Shown: positions 29,654-41,252, numbered from the stretch's first letter. The stretch is DNA of 64,000 bases from Photobacterium jeanii (GCF_001650345.1 NZ_LVHF01000025.1:97547-161546); one strand, 5' to 3'. Program-made: numbers and translations. Notes: generated by a model from the letters alone, not told the origin.

Positions 29654-31627
29654 TTGAGTGACATGGCAAAAAACTTGATCTTGTGGCTAGTGATCGCCGT
29701 TGTACTGATGTCTGTCTTCCAGAGCTTCGGTCCAGGTGATAATGCTGGTCGTCAAGTCGACTATACAACCTTTGTCCGTGAAATCGGTCAGGATCAGATT
29801 AGGGAAGTGCGATTCAATGATCGTGAAATCACTGTTTTCAAACGTGATAACACTCGTTACGTCACCTACCTGCCGGTTTATAACGACCAAAAGCTGTTAG
29901 ACGACTTAATTAACGCAAATGTAAAAGTAATGGGCACCCCACCTGAAGAGCCAAGCCTACTGGCTTCAATCTTCATTTCTTGGTTCCCAATGCTACTACT
30001 TATTGGTGTTTGGATTTTCTTCATGCGTCAGATGCAGGGCGGTGGTGGCAAAGGTGCCATGTCGTTCGGTAAATCGAAAGCGCGCATGATGAGCGAAGAC
30101 CAAATCAAAACCACTTTCGCGGACGTGGCTGGCTGTGATGAAGCCAAGGAAGACGTGAAAGAGTTGGTGGATTACCTACGTGATCCAAGCCGCTTCCAAA
30201 AATTGGGCGGTAAGATCCCAACGGGTGTTTTGATGGTTGGTCCTCCTGGTACAGGTAAAACTTTGTTAGCAAAAGCGATTGCTGGTGAAGCGAAAGTACC
30301 TTTCTTTACTATCTCTGGTTCTGACTTCGTTGAAATGTTCGTGGGTGTGGGTGCGTCTCGTGTCCGTGACATGTTCGAGCAAGCGAAGAAAGCAGCACCT
30401 TGTATTATCTTTATCGATGAAATCGATGCGGTAGGTCGTCAGCGTGGCGCTGGTGTAGGTGGTGGTCACGATGAGCGTGAGCAAACCCTTAACCAAATGC
30501 TGGTTGAGATGGATGGTTTCGAAGGTAACGAAGGTATTATCGTTATCGCCGCAACTAACCGTCCTGACGTACTTGACCCTGCACTACTTCGTCCTGGTCG
30601 TTTTGACCGTCAAGTTGTGGTTGGTCTGCCTGACGTTCGTGGTCGTGAGCAAATCCTTAAAGTGCACATGCGTAAAGTGCCACTAGAAAACGATGTACAA
30701 CCTGCGCTAATTGCACGTGGTACTCCGGGCTTCTCTGGTGCAGACCTTGCTAACCTTGTTAACGAAGCGGCATTGTTTGCAGCTCGCGGTAACAAGCGCA
30801 CTGTGTCTATGGTTGAGTTCGAACTTGCGAAAGACAAAATCATGATGGGCGCTGAGCGTAAATCTATGGTGATGTCAGAAGAGCAGAAAGAGTCGACGGC
30901 ATACCACGAAGCGGGTCACGCAATCATTGGTCGCTTAGTACCGGATCACGATCCAGTTTACAAAGTTTCGATTATTCCTCGTGGTCGTGCGTTGGGTGTA
31001 ACCATGTACTTGCCAGAGCAAGATCGTGTGAGCCACTCTCGTGAGTTCTTGGAATCGATGCTTTCGAGCTTGTACGGTGGTCGTCTAGCCGAAGAACTTA
31101 TCTACGGTGTAGATAAAGTATCAACCGGTGCGTCAAACGATATCGAACGTGCAACTGATATTGCGCGTAAGATGGTGACCCAGTGGGGTTTCTCAGACAA
31201 GATGGGTCCTGTGCTCTATGCCGAAGATGAAGGCGAAGTATTCCTTGGTCGTTCGGTAACACAGACTAAACACATGTCTGACGAAACGGCTCGTGCTATC
31301 GATAGCGAAGTTCGCGCTATTATCGACCGCAACTACGAGCGTGCACGTGAAATCCTAATGCAAAACATGGATATCATGCATGCAATGAAAGATGCGTTGA
31401 TGAAGTACGAAACCATCGATGCTGATCAAATCGATGATTTGATGGCGCGTAAAACCGTTATTCGTGCGCCAAAAGGCTGGGATGACACTGATGACACACT
31501 AAAAGCATCAGATGAGCCTAAAGAAGCAGAAGTAAAATCAGAAGCGCCTGCGGAAGATGACAAAGCTGCTGATATCGTTGAAGAGCCTGTACAACAGACT
31601 AAAGAAGACGATAAGCCACAAGCTTAA
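29654..31627 (+). CDS. ftsH: ATP-dependent zinc metalloprotease FtsH
   Basis: A 657-residue inner-membrane AAA+ protease that degrades misassembled membrane proteins and regulators such as LpxC. Two N-terminal membrane helices (about residues 6-25 and 101-124) flank a periplasmic domain. Then come Walker A GPPGTGKT (196-203), Walker [10 protein letters not shown], the arginine-finger region [10 protein letters not shown] and the zinc site HEAGH (418-422). The C-terminal tail is acidic, Lys/Glu-rich and longer than the core. I keep the TTG start at 29654 because GAGG lies 8 nt upstream; the ATG three codons later (MAKNLILW) is the alternative. A terminator follows. Confidence 0.97.
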   Translation: MSDMAKNLILWLVIAVVLMSVFQSFGPGDNAGRQVDYTTFVREIGQDQIREVRFNDREITVFKRDNTRYVTYLPVYNDQKLLDDLINANVKVMGTPPEEPSLLASIFISWFPMLLLIGVWIFFMRQMQGGGGKGAMSFGKSKARMMSEDQIKTTFADVAGCDEAKEDVKELVDYLRDPSRFQKLGGKIPTGVLMVGPPGTGKTLLAKAIAGEAKVPFFTISGSDFVEMFVGVGASRVRDMFEQAKKAAPCIIFIDEIDAVGRQRGAGVGGGHDEREQTLNQMLVEMDGFEGNEGIIVIAATNRPDVLDPALLRPGRFDRQVVVGLPDVRGREQILKVHMRKVPLENDVQPALIARGTPGFSGADLANLVNEAALFAARGNKRTVSMVEFELAKDKIMMGAERKSMVMSEEQKESTAYHEAGHAIIGRLVPDHDPVYKVSIIPRGRALGVTMYLPEQDRVSHSREFLESMLSSLYGGRLAEELIYGVDKVSTGASNDIERATDIARKMVTQWGFSDKMGPVLYAEDEGEVFLGRSVTQTKHMSDETARAIDSEVRAIIDRNYERAREILMQNMDIMHAMKDALMKYETIDADQIDDLMARKTVIRAPKGWDDTDDTLKASDEPKEAEVKSEAPAEDDKAADIVEEPVQQTKEDDKPQA

Positions 31628-31644
31628 TCGCTAGCGATTAATAT

Positions 31645-31677
31645 AAAACCCCGACTTGTTCGGGGTTTTGTTTTTTT
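31645..31677 (+). terminator. Rho-independent terminator after ftsH
   Basis: AAAACCCCGA and TCGGGGTTTT form a 10-bp stem with a CTTGT loop, followed by G and a long T run. Confidence 0.88.
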
Positions 31678-31764
31678 ATACCGCTGATCAAATTTCTAAT
31701 TATCAGCGATTTTGCCTCGGTAATACTCTCTAGGAAAATATCTCACACTGACACCGAATCTATT

Positions 31765-31794
31765 TTGCAGTTCGGTTTGTGGTGTTGATATGAT
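31765..31794 (+). promoter_or_regulatory. Possible sigma70 promoter of folP-glmM
   Basis: TTGCAG (31765-31770), an 18-bp spacer and TATGAT (31789-31794), 35 bp before the folP start. Confidence 0.45.
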
Positions 31795-31829
31795 TTAAAA
31801 CCTATTCGACTCACATGGAATGCCTCTCA

Positions 31830-32663
31830 ATGATCTTGACCAGTAAAGATAAAACTCTCGATATCACGACTCCGCAAGTCATGGGGATTTTGAATGTTAC
31901 CCCTGACTCTTTCTCCGACGGTGGTAAGTTTAATCAGTTTGATAATGCACTTCGCCACACAGAGCAAATGCTCAATGCTGGGGCGACCATTATCGATATT
32001 GGCGGTGAATCAACTCGACCGGGAGCTGCTGATGTGAGTGTGGGTGATGAGCTAGCGCGGGTAGTGCCAGTTATTGAGGCGATCCGCTCGCGTTTTGACT
32101 GCTGGATATCGATCGATACCAGTAAAGCGCAAGTAATGACAGAAGCGGTAAATGCAGGAGCTGACCTAATCAATGATGTTCGTGCTCTGCAGGAACCGAG
32201 CGCTTTGGCAGCCGCAGCAGCAGCGAATGTCCCGATTTGCTTAATGCATATGCAAGGTCAACCGCGTACAATGCAGCACCAACCGAGTTATGACGATGTG
32301 CTGACTGATGTGAGTCAGTTTTTAGCTGAGCGAGTTCAAGCCTGCGAAGAGGCGGGGATCGCGAAAAGCCAATTATTGCTTGACCCTGGATATGGGTTTG
32401 GTAAAACCCTTGAGCATAATTATCATTTGCTTGCACATTTAGATAAATTTCATCAATTTGGTTTGCCGTTACTGGTTGGTATGTCGCGCAAATCAATGAT
32501 TTTTAAGTTATTAGATAAAAAGCCTGCAGAAGCGGTAGCGGGAAGCTTGGCGTGTGCCACCATCGCTGCCCTCAAAGGCGCCCATATTATTCGCGTTCAC
32601 GATGTTGCTGAAACAGTGGATGCGGTCAAGGTGTGCCAGATGACAAAAATGCAGATGGATTAA
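31830..32663 (+). CDS. folP: Dihydropteroate synthase
   Basis: A 277-residue TIM-barrel enzyme joining p-aminobenzoate and dihydropterin diphosphate in folate synthesis; it is the sulfonamide target. Signatures: VMGILNVTPDSFSDGG (first pterin-binding motif), IIDIGGESTRPGA, ISIDTSKAQV, ICLMHMQGQPRTMQ, LLDPGYGFGKT and LLVGMSRKSM. I chose ATG 31830 because MILTSKDKTLDITTP aligns residue for residue with the E. coli N-terminus; an ATG at 31815 adds five residues. glmM follows after 19 nt, as in E. coli (ftsH-folP-glmM). Confidence 0.96.
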   Translation: MILTSKDKTLDITTPQVMGILNVTPDSFSDGGKFNQFDNALRHTEQMLNAGATIIDIGGESTRPGAADVSVGDELARVVPVIEAIRSRFDCWISIDTSKAQVMTEAVNAGADLINDVRALQEPSALAAAAAANVPICLMHMQGQPRTMQHQPSYDDVLTDVSQFLAERVQACEEAGIAKSQLLLDPGYGFGKTLEHNYHLLAHLDKFHQFGLPLLVGMSRKSMIFKLLDKKPAEAVAGSLACATIAALKGAHIIRVHDVAETVDAVKVCQMTKMQMD

Positions 32664-32682
32664 GAGCTAGGAGCGAAAAAGA

Positions 32683-34020
32683 ATGGCTGAACGTAAGTAT
32701 TTTGGTACCGATGGTGTACGTGGTCTGGTTGGTGAAGGTCCAATTACACCTGAGTTTGTTTTGAAACTAGGTTGGGCTGCTGGCCGTGTACTTTCAAAGC
32801 AAGGCACTAAAAAAGTACTGATCGGTAAAGATACACGTATTTCAGGCTACATGCTGGAATCTGCGCTTGAAGCAGGTTTAGCTGCTGCTGGTCTACAAGC
32901 TGCATTTACTGGCCCAATGCCAACACCAGCGGTAGCGTACCTAACACGTACTTTCCGTGCGGAAGCAGGGATCGTAATTTCAGCATCGCATAACCCTTAC
33001 TACGATAACGGTATTAAGTTCTTCTCTGCGCAAGGTACTAAATTGCCAGATGAGATTGAGCTGGCGATTGAAGCTGAGCTTGATAAGCCACTGACTTGTG
33101 TAGAGTCTGCAGAGTTGGGTAAAGCATACCGCATCGACGACGCCGCAGGTCGTTACATCGAGTTTTGTAAAGGCACATTCCCAACCAAATACGACCTGTC
33201 TGATTACAAGATTGTGGTCGATTGTGCTCACGGTGCAACGTACCACATTGCGCCGGCAGTATTTAAAGAACTGGGTGCAGAAGTGATCACGCTTGGCTGT
33301 GAGCCAAACGGTACGAATATCAACCACGAAGTTGGTGCAACAGATATTCGTGCACTACAAGCGAAAGTGGTTAAAGAGAAAGCACACTTTGGTATTGCCC
33401 TTGATGGCGACGGCGACCGTGTGATCATGGTTGATGAAGAAGGTAATAAGATCGATGGTGACCAAATTGCGTACATCATCGCCCGTGATGCTCTTCGTCG
33501 TGGTGAGTTAAAAGGCGGTGTTGTTGGTACTCTGATGACCAACATGGGCATGGAAGTAGCGCTGAAGAACCTAGGTATTCCTTTTGTTCGTGCCAAAGTG
33601 GGTGACCGCTACGTAATGGAAGAGCTACAAAACCATGATTGGTTGATTGGCGCTGAAAACTCAGGTCACGTTATCTTATTGGACAAAGTCACTACTGGTG
33701 ACGGTATCGTTGCAGGTCTGCAAGTGATGGCATCGATGGTGGGAAGCAAGATGTCGCTGAAAGAGCTCGCTGACGGCATGACCATGTTCCCACAGGTGCT
33801 GGAAAATGTACGCTTTAAAGGCGATTCAAACCCATTAGAATCAGACGCGGTGATTGCGGCAACGCAAGCGGTGGAAGCTAAGCTGGGTGACACAGGGCGT
33901 GTTCTACTGCGTAAATCAGGCACAGAGCCATTGATCCGTGTGATGGTGGAAGGTGAAAACGCCGAGCTTGTACAAGAGTACGCATTAGAGATTGCCCGCG
34001 CTGTAGAAGAAAACTGTTAA
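32683..34020 (+). CDS. glmM: Phosphoglucosamine mutase
   Basis: A 445-residue alpha-D-phosphohexomutase that converts glucosamine-6-P to glucosamine-1-P for UDP-GlcNAc (peptidoglycan and LPS). The phosphoserine loop [15 protein letters not shown] has Ser102 at the position used in E. coli. The metal-binding loop is [13 protein letters not shown]. The sugar-specificity loop is [10 protein letters not shown], and the C-terminal phosphate-binding loop is [21 protein letters not shown] precedes ATG 32683. It is cotranscribed with folP. Confidence 0.97.
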   Translation: MAERKYFGTDGVRGLVGEGPITPEFVLKLGWAAGRVLSKQGTKKVLIGKDTRISGYMLESALEAGLAAAGLQAAFTGPMPTPAVAYLTRTFRAEAGIVISASHNPYYDNGIKFFSAQGTKLPDEIELAIEAELDKPLTCVESAELGKAYRIDDAAGRYIEFCKGTFPTKYDLSDYKIVVDCAHGATYHIAPAVFKELGAEVITLGCEPNGTNINHEVGATDIRALQAKVVKEKAHFGIALDGDGDRVIMVDEEGNKIDGDQIAYIIARDALRRGELKGGVVGTLMTNMGMEVALKNLGIPFVRAKVGDRYVMEELQNHDWLIGAENSGHVILLDKVTTGDGIVAGLQVMASMVGSKMSLKELADGMTMFPQVLENVRFKGDSNPLESDAVIAATQAVEAKLGDTGRVLLRKSGTEPLIRVMVEGENAELVQEYALEIARAVEENC

Positions 34021-34163
34021 GTCTTGTTAGCTTAACGAAAAATCATCCTGTTGATATTTGTGCATATTGGCAGGATGGTTTTGTAACATTAAGCTTAAAT
34101 TACAGTTTTTGGCTATTTGTTGCTCAAGTAACATTAAAAGGCGACAAAAGCGATAATTTTTAC

Positions 34164-34192
34164 TTGTCAGTCAGTTTTGCTTTCGCTAGTAT
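34164..34192 (+). promoter_or_regulatory. Predicted sigma70 promoter of secG
   Basis: TTGTCA (34164-34169), a 17-bp spacer and TAGTAT (34187-34192). The predicted transcript starts near 34199 with a hairpin (CGCTCCTT/AAGAGGAGCG) at its 5' end. Confidence 0.55.
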
Positions 34193-34275
34193 CTTCTCCG
34201 CTCCTTAAAGAGGAGCGCGCTGGCACTGCTTTAGCAAAGCTGGCACAACTAATAAATGGAACATAGGTGGAACCC

Positions 34276-34608
34276 ATGTACGAAATTCTACTTGTGATTT
34301 ATCTGTTGGCTGCGCTTGGTGTTATTGGCCTAGTTTTGGTTCAACAAGGTAAAGGCGCAGATATGGGAGCCTCATTTGGGGCTGGTGCTTCAGGTACACT
34401 GTTTGGCGCTGGCGGCTCTGGAAACTTCTTAACCCGAATGACAGCAGTTTGCGCAACGATTTTCTTCGTTATTAGCCTTGTGTTAGGTAACTTAAGCGCA
34501 AAACAGCATGCAGAAACCAGCGGCTGGGAAAACTTAACTGTCCCTGCAACTGAGCAAGCTGTAGAAAAAACTGAGAATGCACCTGTAAATAGCGACATTC
34601 CTCAGTAA
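34276..34608 (+). CDS. secG: Protein translocase subunit SecG
   Basis: A 110-residue inner-membrane component of SecYEG. Two membrane helices (MYEILLVIYLLAALGVIGLV and VCATIFFVISLVLGNLS) flank the highly conserved QQGKGADMGASFGAGASGTL, then FGAGGSGNFLTRMTA. A variable, acidic C-terminal tail ends in SDIPQ, like E. coli SDIPN. I start at ATG 34276: the GTG at 34267 lies inside the AGGTGG ribosome site. tRNA-Leu begins 11 nt after the stop, so secG and the tRNA may share a transcript. Confidence 0.96.
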   Translation: MYEILLVIYLLAALGVIGLVLVQQGKGADMGASFGAGASGTLFGAGGSGNFLTRMTAVCATIFFVISLVLGNLSAKQHAETSGWENLTVPATEQAVEKTENAPVNSDIPQ

Positions 34609-34619
34609 TTAAAGATTCA

Positions 34620-34704
34620 GCCGAGATGGTGAAATTGGTAGACACGCTAGCATGAGGTGCTAGTGCCGCAAGGTGTAGGGGTTCAAGTCCCCTTCTCGGC
34701 ACCA
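34620..34704 (+). tRNA. leuU: tRNA-Leu (anticodon GAG)
   Basis: An 85-nt tRNA with an encoded CCA. The acceptor stem GCCGAGA (34620-34626) pairs with TCTCGGC (34694-34700). The anticodon stem CTAGC/GCTAG encloses ATGAGGT, giving anticodon GAG. A long variable arm and GGTTCAAGTCC T-arm mark the class II leucine tRNA. The order secG-leuU-metY-rimP is conserved in gammaproteobacteria. Confidence 0.96.
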
Positions 34705-34717
34705 TTATTCTGGTTAC

Positions 34718-34746
34718 TTGAAATAGTAACATCTGATGCGTATAAT
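34718..34746 (+). promoter_or_regulatory. Strong sigma70 promoter of the initiator tRNA gene
   Basis: TTGAAA (34718-34723), a 17-bp spacer and a perfect TATAAT (34741-34746), followed by the GC-rich discriminator CGCCCTC. Such a discriminator is typical of stringently controlled tRNA promoters. Confidence 0.75.
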
Positions 34747-34763
34747 CGCCCTCAGATTACGGA

Positions 34764-34840
<77 letters not shown>

Positions 34841-34882
34841 CTTTTCCGAAAATCAACTATTCTTACGAAAGGTTGTTTTTCT

Positions 34883-34946
34883 ATCACAGCTTAGCTGTGA
34901 TATCAGGGTCCAGTAATAAAAAACCCCGTAATTCGGGGTTTTTTAT
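34883..34946 (+). terminator. Terminator after tRNA-fMet, with a preceding palindrome
   Basis: The terminator is AAAACCCCG, TAATT, CGGGGTTTT and a T tail (34917-34946). Upstream, ATCACAGC-TTA-GCTGTGAT (34883-34901) makes a perfect 8-bp hairpin with no T run. It may guide 3' processing. Confidence 0.82.
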
Positions 34947-35014
34947 TATCTGAAACATGACCATTCAGGTATTTACTGGGCTTTATGCCCTTTTTTTGTT
35001 TCCGGGGGGTTGTT

Positions 35015-35470
35015 TTGACAGCTTTAGAGATGCAATTAACCGAATTGCTTGAAGCACCTGTAGTTGCTTTAGGCTATGAGCTTGTTGGTTTGGAGTTTAT
35101 CCGAGCTGGTGAGCACTCTACATTGCGCGTATTCATTGATCATGAAAACGGCATTTTTGTAGATGACTGTGCGGAAGTTAGCCGTCAGATCAGCGCGGTA
35201 ATGGATGTAGAAGATCCTATTACTGTGGCATACAACTTAGAAGTGTCTTCCCCTGGACTGGAAAGGCCGCTATTTAAAGTTGCACATTACCAACAGTTTA
35301 TTGGCCACGAGGTCAGCCTGGTATTGAAAATGGCGATGGGTAACCGTCGTAAGTGGAAAGGTGACATCATTTCTGTCGAAGGTGAACTAGTCACTCTTAA
35401 AGTAGATGGCAATGAAGAAACATTTGCACTAAGCAATATTTCCAAGGCCAACCTGGTTCCAAAATTCTAA
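35015..35470 (+). CDS. rimP: Ribosome maturation factor RimP
   Basis: A 151-residue 30S assembly factor. Conserved motifs are [55 protein letters not shown] and a C-terminal SH3-like domain ending [16 protein letters not shown] chose a TTG start at 35015 ([16 protein letters not shown]), five bases after GGGGGG and equal in length to the Vibrio and E. coli proteins. An upstream ATG at 34985 adds ten atypical residues. A short GGGC-TTTAT-GCCC stem followed by seven T (34978-34997) just before the gene may be a leaky attenuator. rimP is the first gene of the nusA-infB operon. Confidence 0.94.
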   Translation: MTALEMQLTELLEAPVVALGYELVGLEFIRAGEHSTLRVFIDHENGIFVDDCAEVSRQISAVMDVEDPITVAYNLEVSSPGLERPLFKVAHYQQFIGHEVSLVLKMAMGNRRKWKGDIISVEGELVTLKVDGNEETFALSNISKANLVPKF

Positions 35471-35492
35471 ACGCTAAATTGGGGCATTAGAA

Positions 35493-36980
35493 ATGAACAA
35501 AGAAATCTTGGCTGTCGTAGAAGCGGTATCCAATGAAAAAGCTGTTCCTCGTGAGCGTATCTTTGAAGCGCTTGAGATTGCACTAGCAACAGCAACAAAG
35601 AAGAAACATGAAGCTGAAATCGACGTACGTGTTGAGATCGACCGTAAAACTGGCGAATTCGAAACATTCCGTCGTTGGAAAGCAGTAGAAGAAGTGACTC
35701 AACCAACACTTGAGATCACCCTTGAAGCGGCACAGTTCGAAGATGAAACTATCGAGCTAGACGGTTACGTTGAAGATCAAATTGAATCTGTAACGTTCGA
35801 CCGTATTACGACGCAAACTGCGAAGCAAGTAATCGTACAGAAAGTACGTGAAGCTGAGCGTGCACAAATCGTTGAGCAATTCGTAGATAATGAAGGTGAG
35901 CTAATCACTGGTGTGGTTAAGAAAGTTAACCGTGACGCTGTGATCGTTGACCTAGGTAACAATGCTGAAGCAATCATCCAACGTGATGACCAGCTACCAC
36001 GCGAAAACTTCCGCGCGGGTGACCGTCTACGTGCACTACTTTACCGAGTAGCGCCAGAAGCACGCGGCTTCCAGCTGTTCATGACACGTTCTAAGCCAGA
36101 AATGCTGTCTGAACTATTCCGCATTGAAGTGCCAGAAATTGCAGAAGAAGTTATTGAACTTATGGGCGCAGCACGCGATCCTGGTTCTCGTGCGAAAATC
36201 GCAGTAAAAACTAACGACAAGCGTATCGACCCAGTAGGTGCGTGTGTTGGTATGCGCGGTGCTCGTGTTCAAGCTGTTTCTGGTGAGCTAGGCGGTGAAC
36301 GTATTGATATCGTATTGTGGGACGAAAACCCTGCACAATACGTGATCAACGCAATGGCGCCAGCTGAGGTTAGCTCTATCATCGTTGATGAAGATAACCA
36401 CACTATGGATATCGCTGTAGAACAAGATAACCTAGCACAAGCTATCGGTCGTAACGGTCAAAACGTACGTCTAGCATCTCAGCTTACTGGCTGGGAACTA
36501 AACGTGATGACTGTGGCTGATCTACAGAAGAAACACCAAGAAGAAGCGCAAGAATCAATTGATGCTTTCACTAAGCACCTTGATATCGATGAAGACTTCG
36601 CAACTGTATTGGTTGAAGAAGGTTTCACTACCCTTGAAGAGATTGCTTACGTTCCAGTAAGCGAGCTACTAGAAGTTGACGGTCTTGATGAAGATACAGT
36701 TGACGCACTACGTAGCCGTGCGAAAGAAGCGCTAACTACGCTTGCACTAGCACAAGAAGAGTCTCTAGACGGTGCTGAGCCAGCTGAAGACCTACTTGGC
36801 CTAGAAGGCCTAGAGCGCGAGATGGCGTTCAAGCTAGCGGCAAAAGGTGTAAGCACACTGGAAGACCTAGCGGACCAAGGTACAGACGATTTGCTTGATA
36901 TCGAAGGTCTGGACGAAGCAAAAGCGGGTGAGCTAATCATGGCTGCTCGTAACATCTGCTGGTTCAGCGACGAAGCTTAA
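35493..36980 (+). CDS. nusA: Transcription termination/antitermination factor NusA
   Basis: A 495-residue protein with the full gammaproteobacterial layout: an N-terminal RNA-polymerase-binding domain (residues 1-130), S1 domain (about 135-200, [20 protein letters not shown]), KH1 ([20 protein letters not shown]), KH2 ([20 protein letters not shown]), and two C-terminal acidic repeats ([20 protein letters not shown], then [20 protein letters not shown]). It modulates pausing, termination and antitermination and links to the ribosome. Its start lies 22 nt after rimP. infB follows after 25 nt. Confidence 0.98.
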   Translation: MNKEILAVVEAVSNEKAVPRERIFEALEIALATATKKKHEAEIDVRVEIDRKTGEFETFRRWKAVEEVTQPTLEITLEAAQFEDETIELDGYVEDQIESVTFDRITTQTAKQVIVQKVREAERAQIVEQFVDNEGELITGVVKKVNRDAVIVDLGNNAEAIIQRDDQLPRENFRAGDRLRALLYRVAPEARGFQLFMTRSKPEMLSELFRIEVPEIAEEVIELMGAARDPGSRAKIAVKTNDKRIDPVGACVGMRGARVQAVSGELGGERIDIVLWDENPAQYVINAMAPAEVSSIIVDEDNHTMDIAVEQDNLAQAIGRNGQNVRLASQLTGWELNVMTVADLQKKHQEEAQESIDAFTKHLDIDEDFATVLVEEGFTTLEEIAYVPVSELLEVDGLDEDTVDALRSRAKEALTTLALAQEESLDGAEPAEDLLGLEGLEREMAFKLAAKGVSTLEDLADQGTDDLLDIEGLDEAKAGELIMAARNICWFSDEA

Positions 36981-37005
36981 TACTTACTAGCAAGGGAGGC
37001 GCAAC

Positions 37006-39747
37006 ATGTCAGAGGTTACCGTTAAAGCATTGGCTGAGGAAATTGGAACGCCAATTGATCGCTTGCTTAAACAGTTTGCCGACGCTGGTATCAGCAAGAA
37101 AGCTGAAGATAGTGTAAATCAAAGTGAAAAACAGGAACTGCTTTCGCACCTTAAAAAGGAACACGGCGGAAGCGGTGACGATGCCGCTCCAACTCGCTTA
37201 ACGTTGCAACGCAAAACCCGCAGCACATTGAGTGTGTCTGGCTCGGGTGGTAAGAACAAAAATGTTCAGGTTGAAGTGCGCAAAAAGCGCACTTACGTAA
37301 AACGTTCCGCTCTTGAAGAAGAGCAACGCGCTGCTGAAGATGCAGTAAAACGTGAAGCTGAAGAAGCAGCCAAGCGTGAAGCGGAAGAACAAGCCCGTCG
37401 CGAAGCAGAAGAGCAAGCGAAGCGTGACGCTGAAGAAAAAGCGAAACGCGAAGCTGAAGAGAAGCGCTTAGCTGAAGAAAAAGCTAAGCAAGAGGCAGAA
37501 GAAAAAGCTAAGCAAGAGACCAAGGGTAAGGTCGAAAGCGAAGCTGAAATTAAGCGTGAAGCCGAAGAGAAGGCTAAGCGCGCCGCCGCTGATGAACAGG
37601 CTAAGAAAGAAGCTGAGGCGCTACAACGTCGCCGGGAAGAGGAAGCCAAGCGTAAAGCCGAAGAAGAGAGTCAGCGTCAGCTAGAAGAGGCACGCAAGAT
37701 GGCAGAACAAAACGAGAAAAACTGGTCAAATACTGATCAGGCAACAGCGAACATGGAAAAATCTGATTACCACACGACAACATCTAGCCACGCACGTGCT
37801 GCTGAAGATGAAGCTGATCGCAAAGAAGAAGGCAGTCGTCGTAAGAAGAAGAAACCAGCTGCAAAAACTGACGACCGTAACAAAGGTCGCGGTGGCCGTA
37901 ACCAACGCGGTGGTCGCGGTGGTCGTGGCAAGCAACAAGTTAATGCTCCAACATCTATGCAGCAAGGCTTCGATAAGTCAGCAACTGTTGCTAAAGCAGA
38001 CGTTGTAATTGGCGAAACGATCGTTGTTTCTGAACTGGCTAGCAAAATGTCAGTGAAAGCGACTGAAATCATCAAAGTAATGATGAAGATGGGCGCAATG
38101 GTAACGATTAACCAAGTTATCGACCAAGAAACTGCTCAGCTTGTTGCTGAAGAAATGGGTCACAAAGTTATCATTCGTAAAGAGAATGAGCTTGAAGAAT
38201 CCCTAATGTCAGATCGTGAAGAAACAGCAGAAGCTGTATCTCGCGCACCTGTTGTTACTATCATGGGTCACGTTGACCACGGTAAAACATCAACACTTGA
38301 CTACATCCGTAAAGCGCACGTTGCTTCAGGCGAAGCGGGCGGTATTACACAGCACATTGGTGCATACCACGTAGAAACTGACAACGGTATGATCACTTTC
38401 CTTGATACTCCAGGACACGCCGCGTTTACCGCAATGCGTGCTCGTGGTGCTCAAGCGACAGATATCGTTGTTCTAGTAGTAGCAGCAGACGATGGCGTAA
38501 TGCCACAAACAATCGAAGCAATCCAGCACGCAAAAGCGGCAGGTGTTCCTCTGATTGTTGCTGTGAACAAGATCGATAAAGAAGATGCTAACCCAGACAA
38601 CGTGAAGAACGAGCTGGCACAGTACGACGTTATTCCTGAAGAGTGGGGCGGTGAGAACATGTTCGTTCACATCTCTGCGAAACAAGGTACTAACATCGAT
38701 GGTCTTCTTGAAGCTATCCTACTTCAATCTGAAGTTCTTGAACTGAAAGCAGTTGAAGAAGGCATGGCAAGCGGTGTTGTTGTTGAATCTCGTCTAGATA
38801 AAGGTCGCGGTCCAGTTGCAACTATCCTTGTTCAGTCTGGTACGTTACGTAAGGGCGACATCGTTCTTTGTGGTCTAGAGCACGGCCGTGTTCGTGCAAT
38901 GCGTGACGAACTAGGTAAAGACATCGAAGCTGCGGGTCCTTCAATCCCAGTTGAGATCCTAGGTCTTTCAGGCGTGCCTGCTTCAGGTGATGAAGCAACC
39001 GTGGTACGTGATGAGCGTAAAGCACGTGAAGTTGCACTTTACCGTCAAGGTAAATTCCGTGACGTTAAACTAGCACGTCAACAAAAAGCGAAACTAGAGA
39101 ACATGTTCTCTAACATGACTGCTGGTGATGTTGCTGAACTGAACGTAGTACTGAAAGCTGACGTACAAGGTTCTATCGAAGCAATCGCTGATTCACTACT
39201 TAAACTGTCTACTGACGAAGTTAAAGTGAACGTTGTTGGTTCTGGTGTTGGTGGTATCACAGAAACTGATGCAGTACTTGCAGCAGCATCTAACGCTATC
39301 ATTCTTGGTTTCAACGTACGTGCTGATGTACCTGCACGCCGTATGATCGAGAACGAAAACCTAGACCTACGTTACTACTCAATCATTTACCAATTGATTG
39401 ATGAAGTTAAAGCGGCAATGGGCGGTATGCTTGCTCCTGAATTCAAACAGGAAATCATCGGTCTTGCTGAAGTACGTGACGTATTTAAGTCTCCTAAGAT
39501 CGGCGCAATCGCTGGTTCTATGGTTACTGAAGGTATCATCAAGCGTAACAACCCTATCCGTGTACTACGTGATAACGTGGTTATTTACGAAGGTGAGCTT
39601 GAGTCACTACGTCGCTTTAAAGATGACGTTAACGAAGTTAAGAACGGCTACGAATGTGGTATCGGCGTTAAGAACTACAACGATGTTCGCGTTGGTGACC
39701 AAATCGAAGTGTACGAAATCGTTGAAGTTAAACGTACTCTTGACTAA
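37006..39747 (+). CDS. infB: Translation initiation factor IF-2
   Basis: A 913-residue GTPase that brings fMet-tRNA to the 30S subunit and promotes subunit joining. An N-terminal IF2_N domain (residues 1-55) is followed by a highly charged Glu/Ala/Lys/Arg helix (about 100-245) with irregular [15 protein letters not shown] repeats, then an Arg/Gly-rich linker and a second IF2_N domain (about 335-390). The G domain has GHVDHGKT (421-428), [15 protein letters not shown] and NKID. The C-terminal barrel domains end in [18 protein letters not shown] precedes the ATG. In-frame internal starts producing shorter IF2 forms, known in E. coli, are possible near the end of the charged helix but not proven. 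Confidence 0.98.
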   Translation: MSEVTVKALAEEIGTPIDRLLKQFADAGISKKAEDSVNQSEKQELLSHLKKEHGGSGDDAAPTRLTLQRKTRSTLSVSGSGGKNKNVQVEVRKKRTYVKRSALEEEQRAAEDAVKREAEEAAKREAEEQARREAEEQAKRDAEEKAKREAEEKRLAEEKAKQEAEEKAKQETKGKVESEAEIKREAEEKAKRAAADEQAKKEAEALQRRREEEAKRKAEEESQRQLEEARKMAEQNEKNWSNTDQATANMEKSDYHTTTSSHARAAEDEADRKEEGSRRKKKKPAAKTDDRNKGRGGRNQRGGRGGRGKQQVNAPTSMQQGFDKSATVAKADVVIGETIVVSELASKMSVKATEIIKVMMKMGAMVTINQVIDQETAQLVAEEMGHKVIIRKENELEESLMSDREETAEAVSRAPVVTIMGHVDHGKTSTLDYIRKAHVASGEAGGITQHIGAYHVETDNGMITFLDTPGHAAFTAMRARGAQATDIVVLVVAADDGVMPQTIEAIQHAKAAGVPLIVAVNKIDKEDANPDNVKNELAQYDVIPEEWGGENMFVHISAKQGTNIDGLLEAILLQSEVLELKAVEEGMASGVVVESRLDKGRGPVATILVQSGTLRKGDIVLCGLEHGRVRAMRDELGKDIEAAGPSIPVEILGLSGVPASGDEATVVRDERKAREVALYRQGKFRDVKLARQQKAKLENMFSNMTAGDVAELNVVLKADVQGSIEAIADSLLKLSTDEVKVNVVGSGVGGITETDAVLAAASNAIILGFNVRADVPARRMIENENLDLRYYSIIYQLIDEVKAAMGGMLAPEFKQEIIGLAEVRDVFKSPKIGAIAGSMVTEGIIKRNNPIRVLRDNVVIYEGELESLRRFKDDVNEVKNGYECGIGVKNYNDVRVGDQIEVYEIVEVKRTLD

Positions 39748-39789
39748 TCGACAAGGTTGTTAATGCTTGTCTGATGACACAAACAACCT

Positions 39790-39817
39790 ATGGGGAGCTT
39801 CGGCTCCCCATTCTTTC
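39790..39817 (+). terminator. Intra-operon hairpin with UUCG tetraloop between infB and rbfA
   Basis: ATGGGGAGC (39790-39798), TTCG and GCTCCCCAT (39803-39811) form a perfect 9-bp stem closed by a C(UUCG)G loop, then TCTTTC. The T tail is short, so it may only reduce downstream expression or stabilise the mRNA. Confidence 0.6.
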
Positions 39818-39836
39818 ATAGAGAGAGATTGCTACT

Positions 39837-40238
39837 ATGGCAAAAGAATTCAGCCGTACCCAGCGTGTAGCACAGCAGCTACAGAAAGAGCTGGCGGTTA
39901 TCCTACAGCGTGAGCTTAAAGACCCGCGCATTGGCATGACAACCATTTCAAGCGTAGATGTATCACGCGATATGGGTTATGCAAAAATCTACGTGACTTT
40001 CCTAACGGTTGGTGAACAAACGCCAGAAGAAAGTCTAGAAGTACTACGCGAAATGGCACCGTACATTCGTTCACTACTTGGTAAGCAAATTCGTCTACGT
40101 GTAACGCCAGAACTGACGTTCATCTACGACCAATCGTTAACCGAAGGTATGCGTATTTCGAACCTTGTGTCTAAAGCGGTACGTGATGATGAAGATCGCC
40201 GCGTAGACGAAGACAGCGAAGATAAGGGCGAGGAATAA
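39837..40238 (+). CDS. rbfA: Ribosome-binding factor A
   Basis: A 133-residue KH-like cold-shock ribosome maturation factor that acts on the 5' end of 16S rRNA in pre-30S particles. Visible motifs: [40 protein letters not shown] and [20 protein letters not shown]. The C-terminus is acidic. It lies in the conserved order infB-rbfA-truB; truB begins 3 nt after the stop. Confidence 0.97.
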   Translation: MAKEFSRTQRVAQQLQKELAVILQRELKDPRIGMTTISSVDVSRDMGYAKIYVTFLTVGEQTPEESLEVLREMAPYIRSLLGKQIRLRVTPELTFIYDQSLTEGMRISNLVSKAVRDDEDRRVDEDSEDKGEE

Positions 40239-40241
40239 GTC

Positions 40242-41189
40242 ATGGCACGTCGTCGTAAAGGTCGTCCTATTGATGGAGTTATTTTACTCGACAAGCCAAC
40301 GGGTATTTCTTCCAACGATACGCTGCAAAAAGTAAAGCGTATCTACTTCGCGCAAAAAGCGGGTCACACTGGCGCGCTTGATCCCCTTGCTACCGGTATG
40401 CTGCCAATTTGTTTTGGTGAAGCGACCAAGTTTTCCCAGTTCTTGTTAGATTCTGATAAGCGCTATCGTGTGATTGCGAAGCTGGGTGAGCGTACTGATA
40501 CTTCAGATTCAGATGGTGAAGTGGTACAAACGCGCGAAGTGAAGGTTGACCGTGGTCAGCTTGAGCGTTGTATTGCTAAGTTCCGTGGTACGACGGATCA
40601 AATTCCATCGATGTACTCTGCATTGAAGTACCAAGGTCGTAAGCTGTACGAATATGCCCGTGAGGGAATCGAAGTACCGCGTGAGTCTCGTAAAATCACC
40701 GTGTACTCGGTTGATCTATTACGCTTTAGCAACAACGAAGTGGAAATGGAACTGCATGTATCGAAAGGTACTTACATCCGTACTATCGTTGATGACTTAG
40801 GTGAAATGCTAGGTTGTGGTGCCCACGTGACTTACTTACGTCGCACCGGTGTTGCTAAGTATCCTATTGAGCGTATGGTGACTATCGAGCAGCTTGAAGC
40901 GCTGTTGGAGCAAGCGAAATCACAAGATATCTCGCCGGGCGAGCTATTAGATCCGCTACTGCTACCAACCGATACCGCCGTTCAAGATTTGCCTGAAGTG
41001 CAGATCACTCCAGCACTGGCGACCTACATTCTGCACGGAAACCCTGTGCAAGCAGGACCAGTTCCAGCAGAAGGGACGACGGTGCGTATCACAGTGGGTG
41101 AACAGCGTGAATTCATTGGTGTAGGTGTGATCGATGCTGATGGCATGTTGGCACCGAAGCGTGTGATGGCGAATCAACCCGCGCAATAA
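40242..41189 (+). CDS. truB: tRNA pseudouridine(55) synthase
   Basis: A 315-residue enzyme that makes pseudouridine 55 in the T loop of tRNAs. The catalytic Asp is in [15 protein letters not shown] (Asp48 by alignment to E. coli). Other motifs are [38 protein letters not shown] and [16 protein letters not shown]-terminal PUA-like domain ends with [14 protein letters not shown] lies inside the end of rbfA, giving tight coupling. A terminator follows before rpsO. Confidence 0.97.
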   Translation: MARRRKGRPIDGVILLDKPTGISSNDTLQKVKRIYFAQKAGHTGALDPLATGMLPICFGEATKFSQFLLDSDKRYRVIAKLGERTDTSDSDGEVVQTREVKVDRGQLERCIAKFRGTTDQIPSMYSALKYQGRKLYEYAREGIEVPRESRKITVYSVDLLRFSNNEVEMELHVSKGTYIRTIVDDLGEMLGCGAHVTYLRRTGVAKYPIERMVTIEQLEALLEQAKSQDISPGELLDPLLLPTDTAVQDLPEVQITPALATYILHGNPVQAGPVPAEGTTVRITVGEQREFIGVGVIDADGMLAPKRVMANQPAQ

Positions 41190-41218
41190 TGATGACAGCA
41201 TCTGCTTCATAATAGATA

Positions 41219-41251
41219 AAAGAGCGATTACTTAGGTAGTCGCTCTTTTTG
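41219..41251 (+). terminator. Rho-independent terminator after truB
   Basis: AGAGCGATTAC (41221-41231), TTAG and GTAGTCGCTCT (41236-41246) form an 11-bp stem with one G-U pair, then five T's. Confidence 0.85.
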
Positions 41252-41252
41252 C

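Noticed and set aside
37330..37700. Dense short repeats that might suggest a tandem-repeat or CRISPR-like array
   Set aside because: They are the codons of the Glu/Ala/Lys/Arg-rich helix of IF-2, in frame and irregular.
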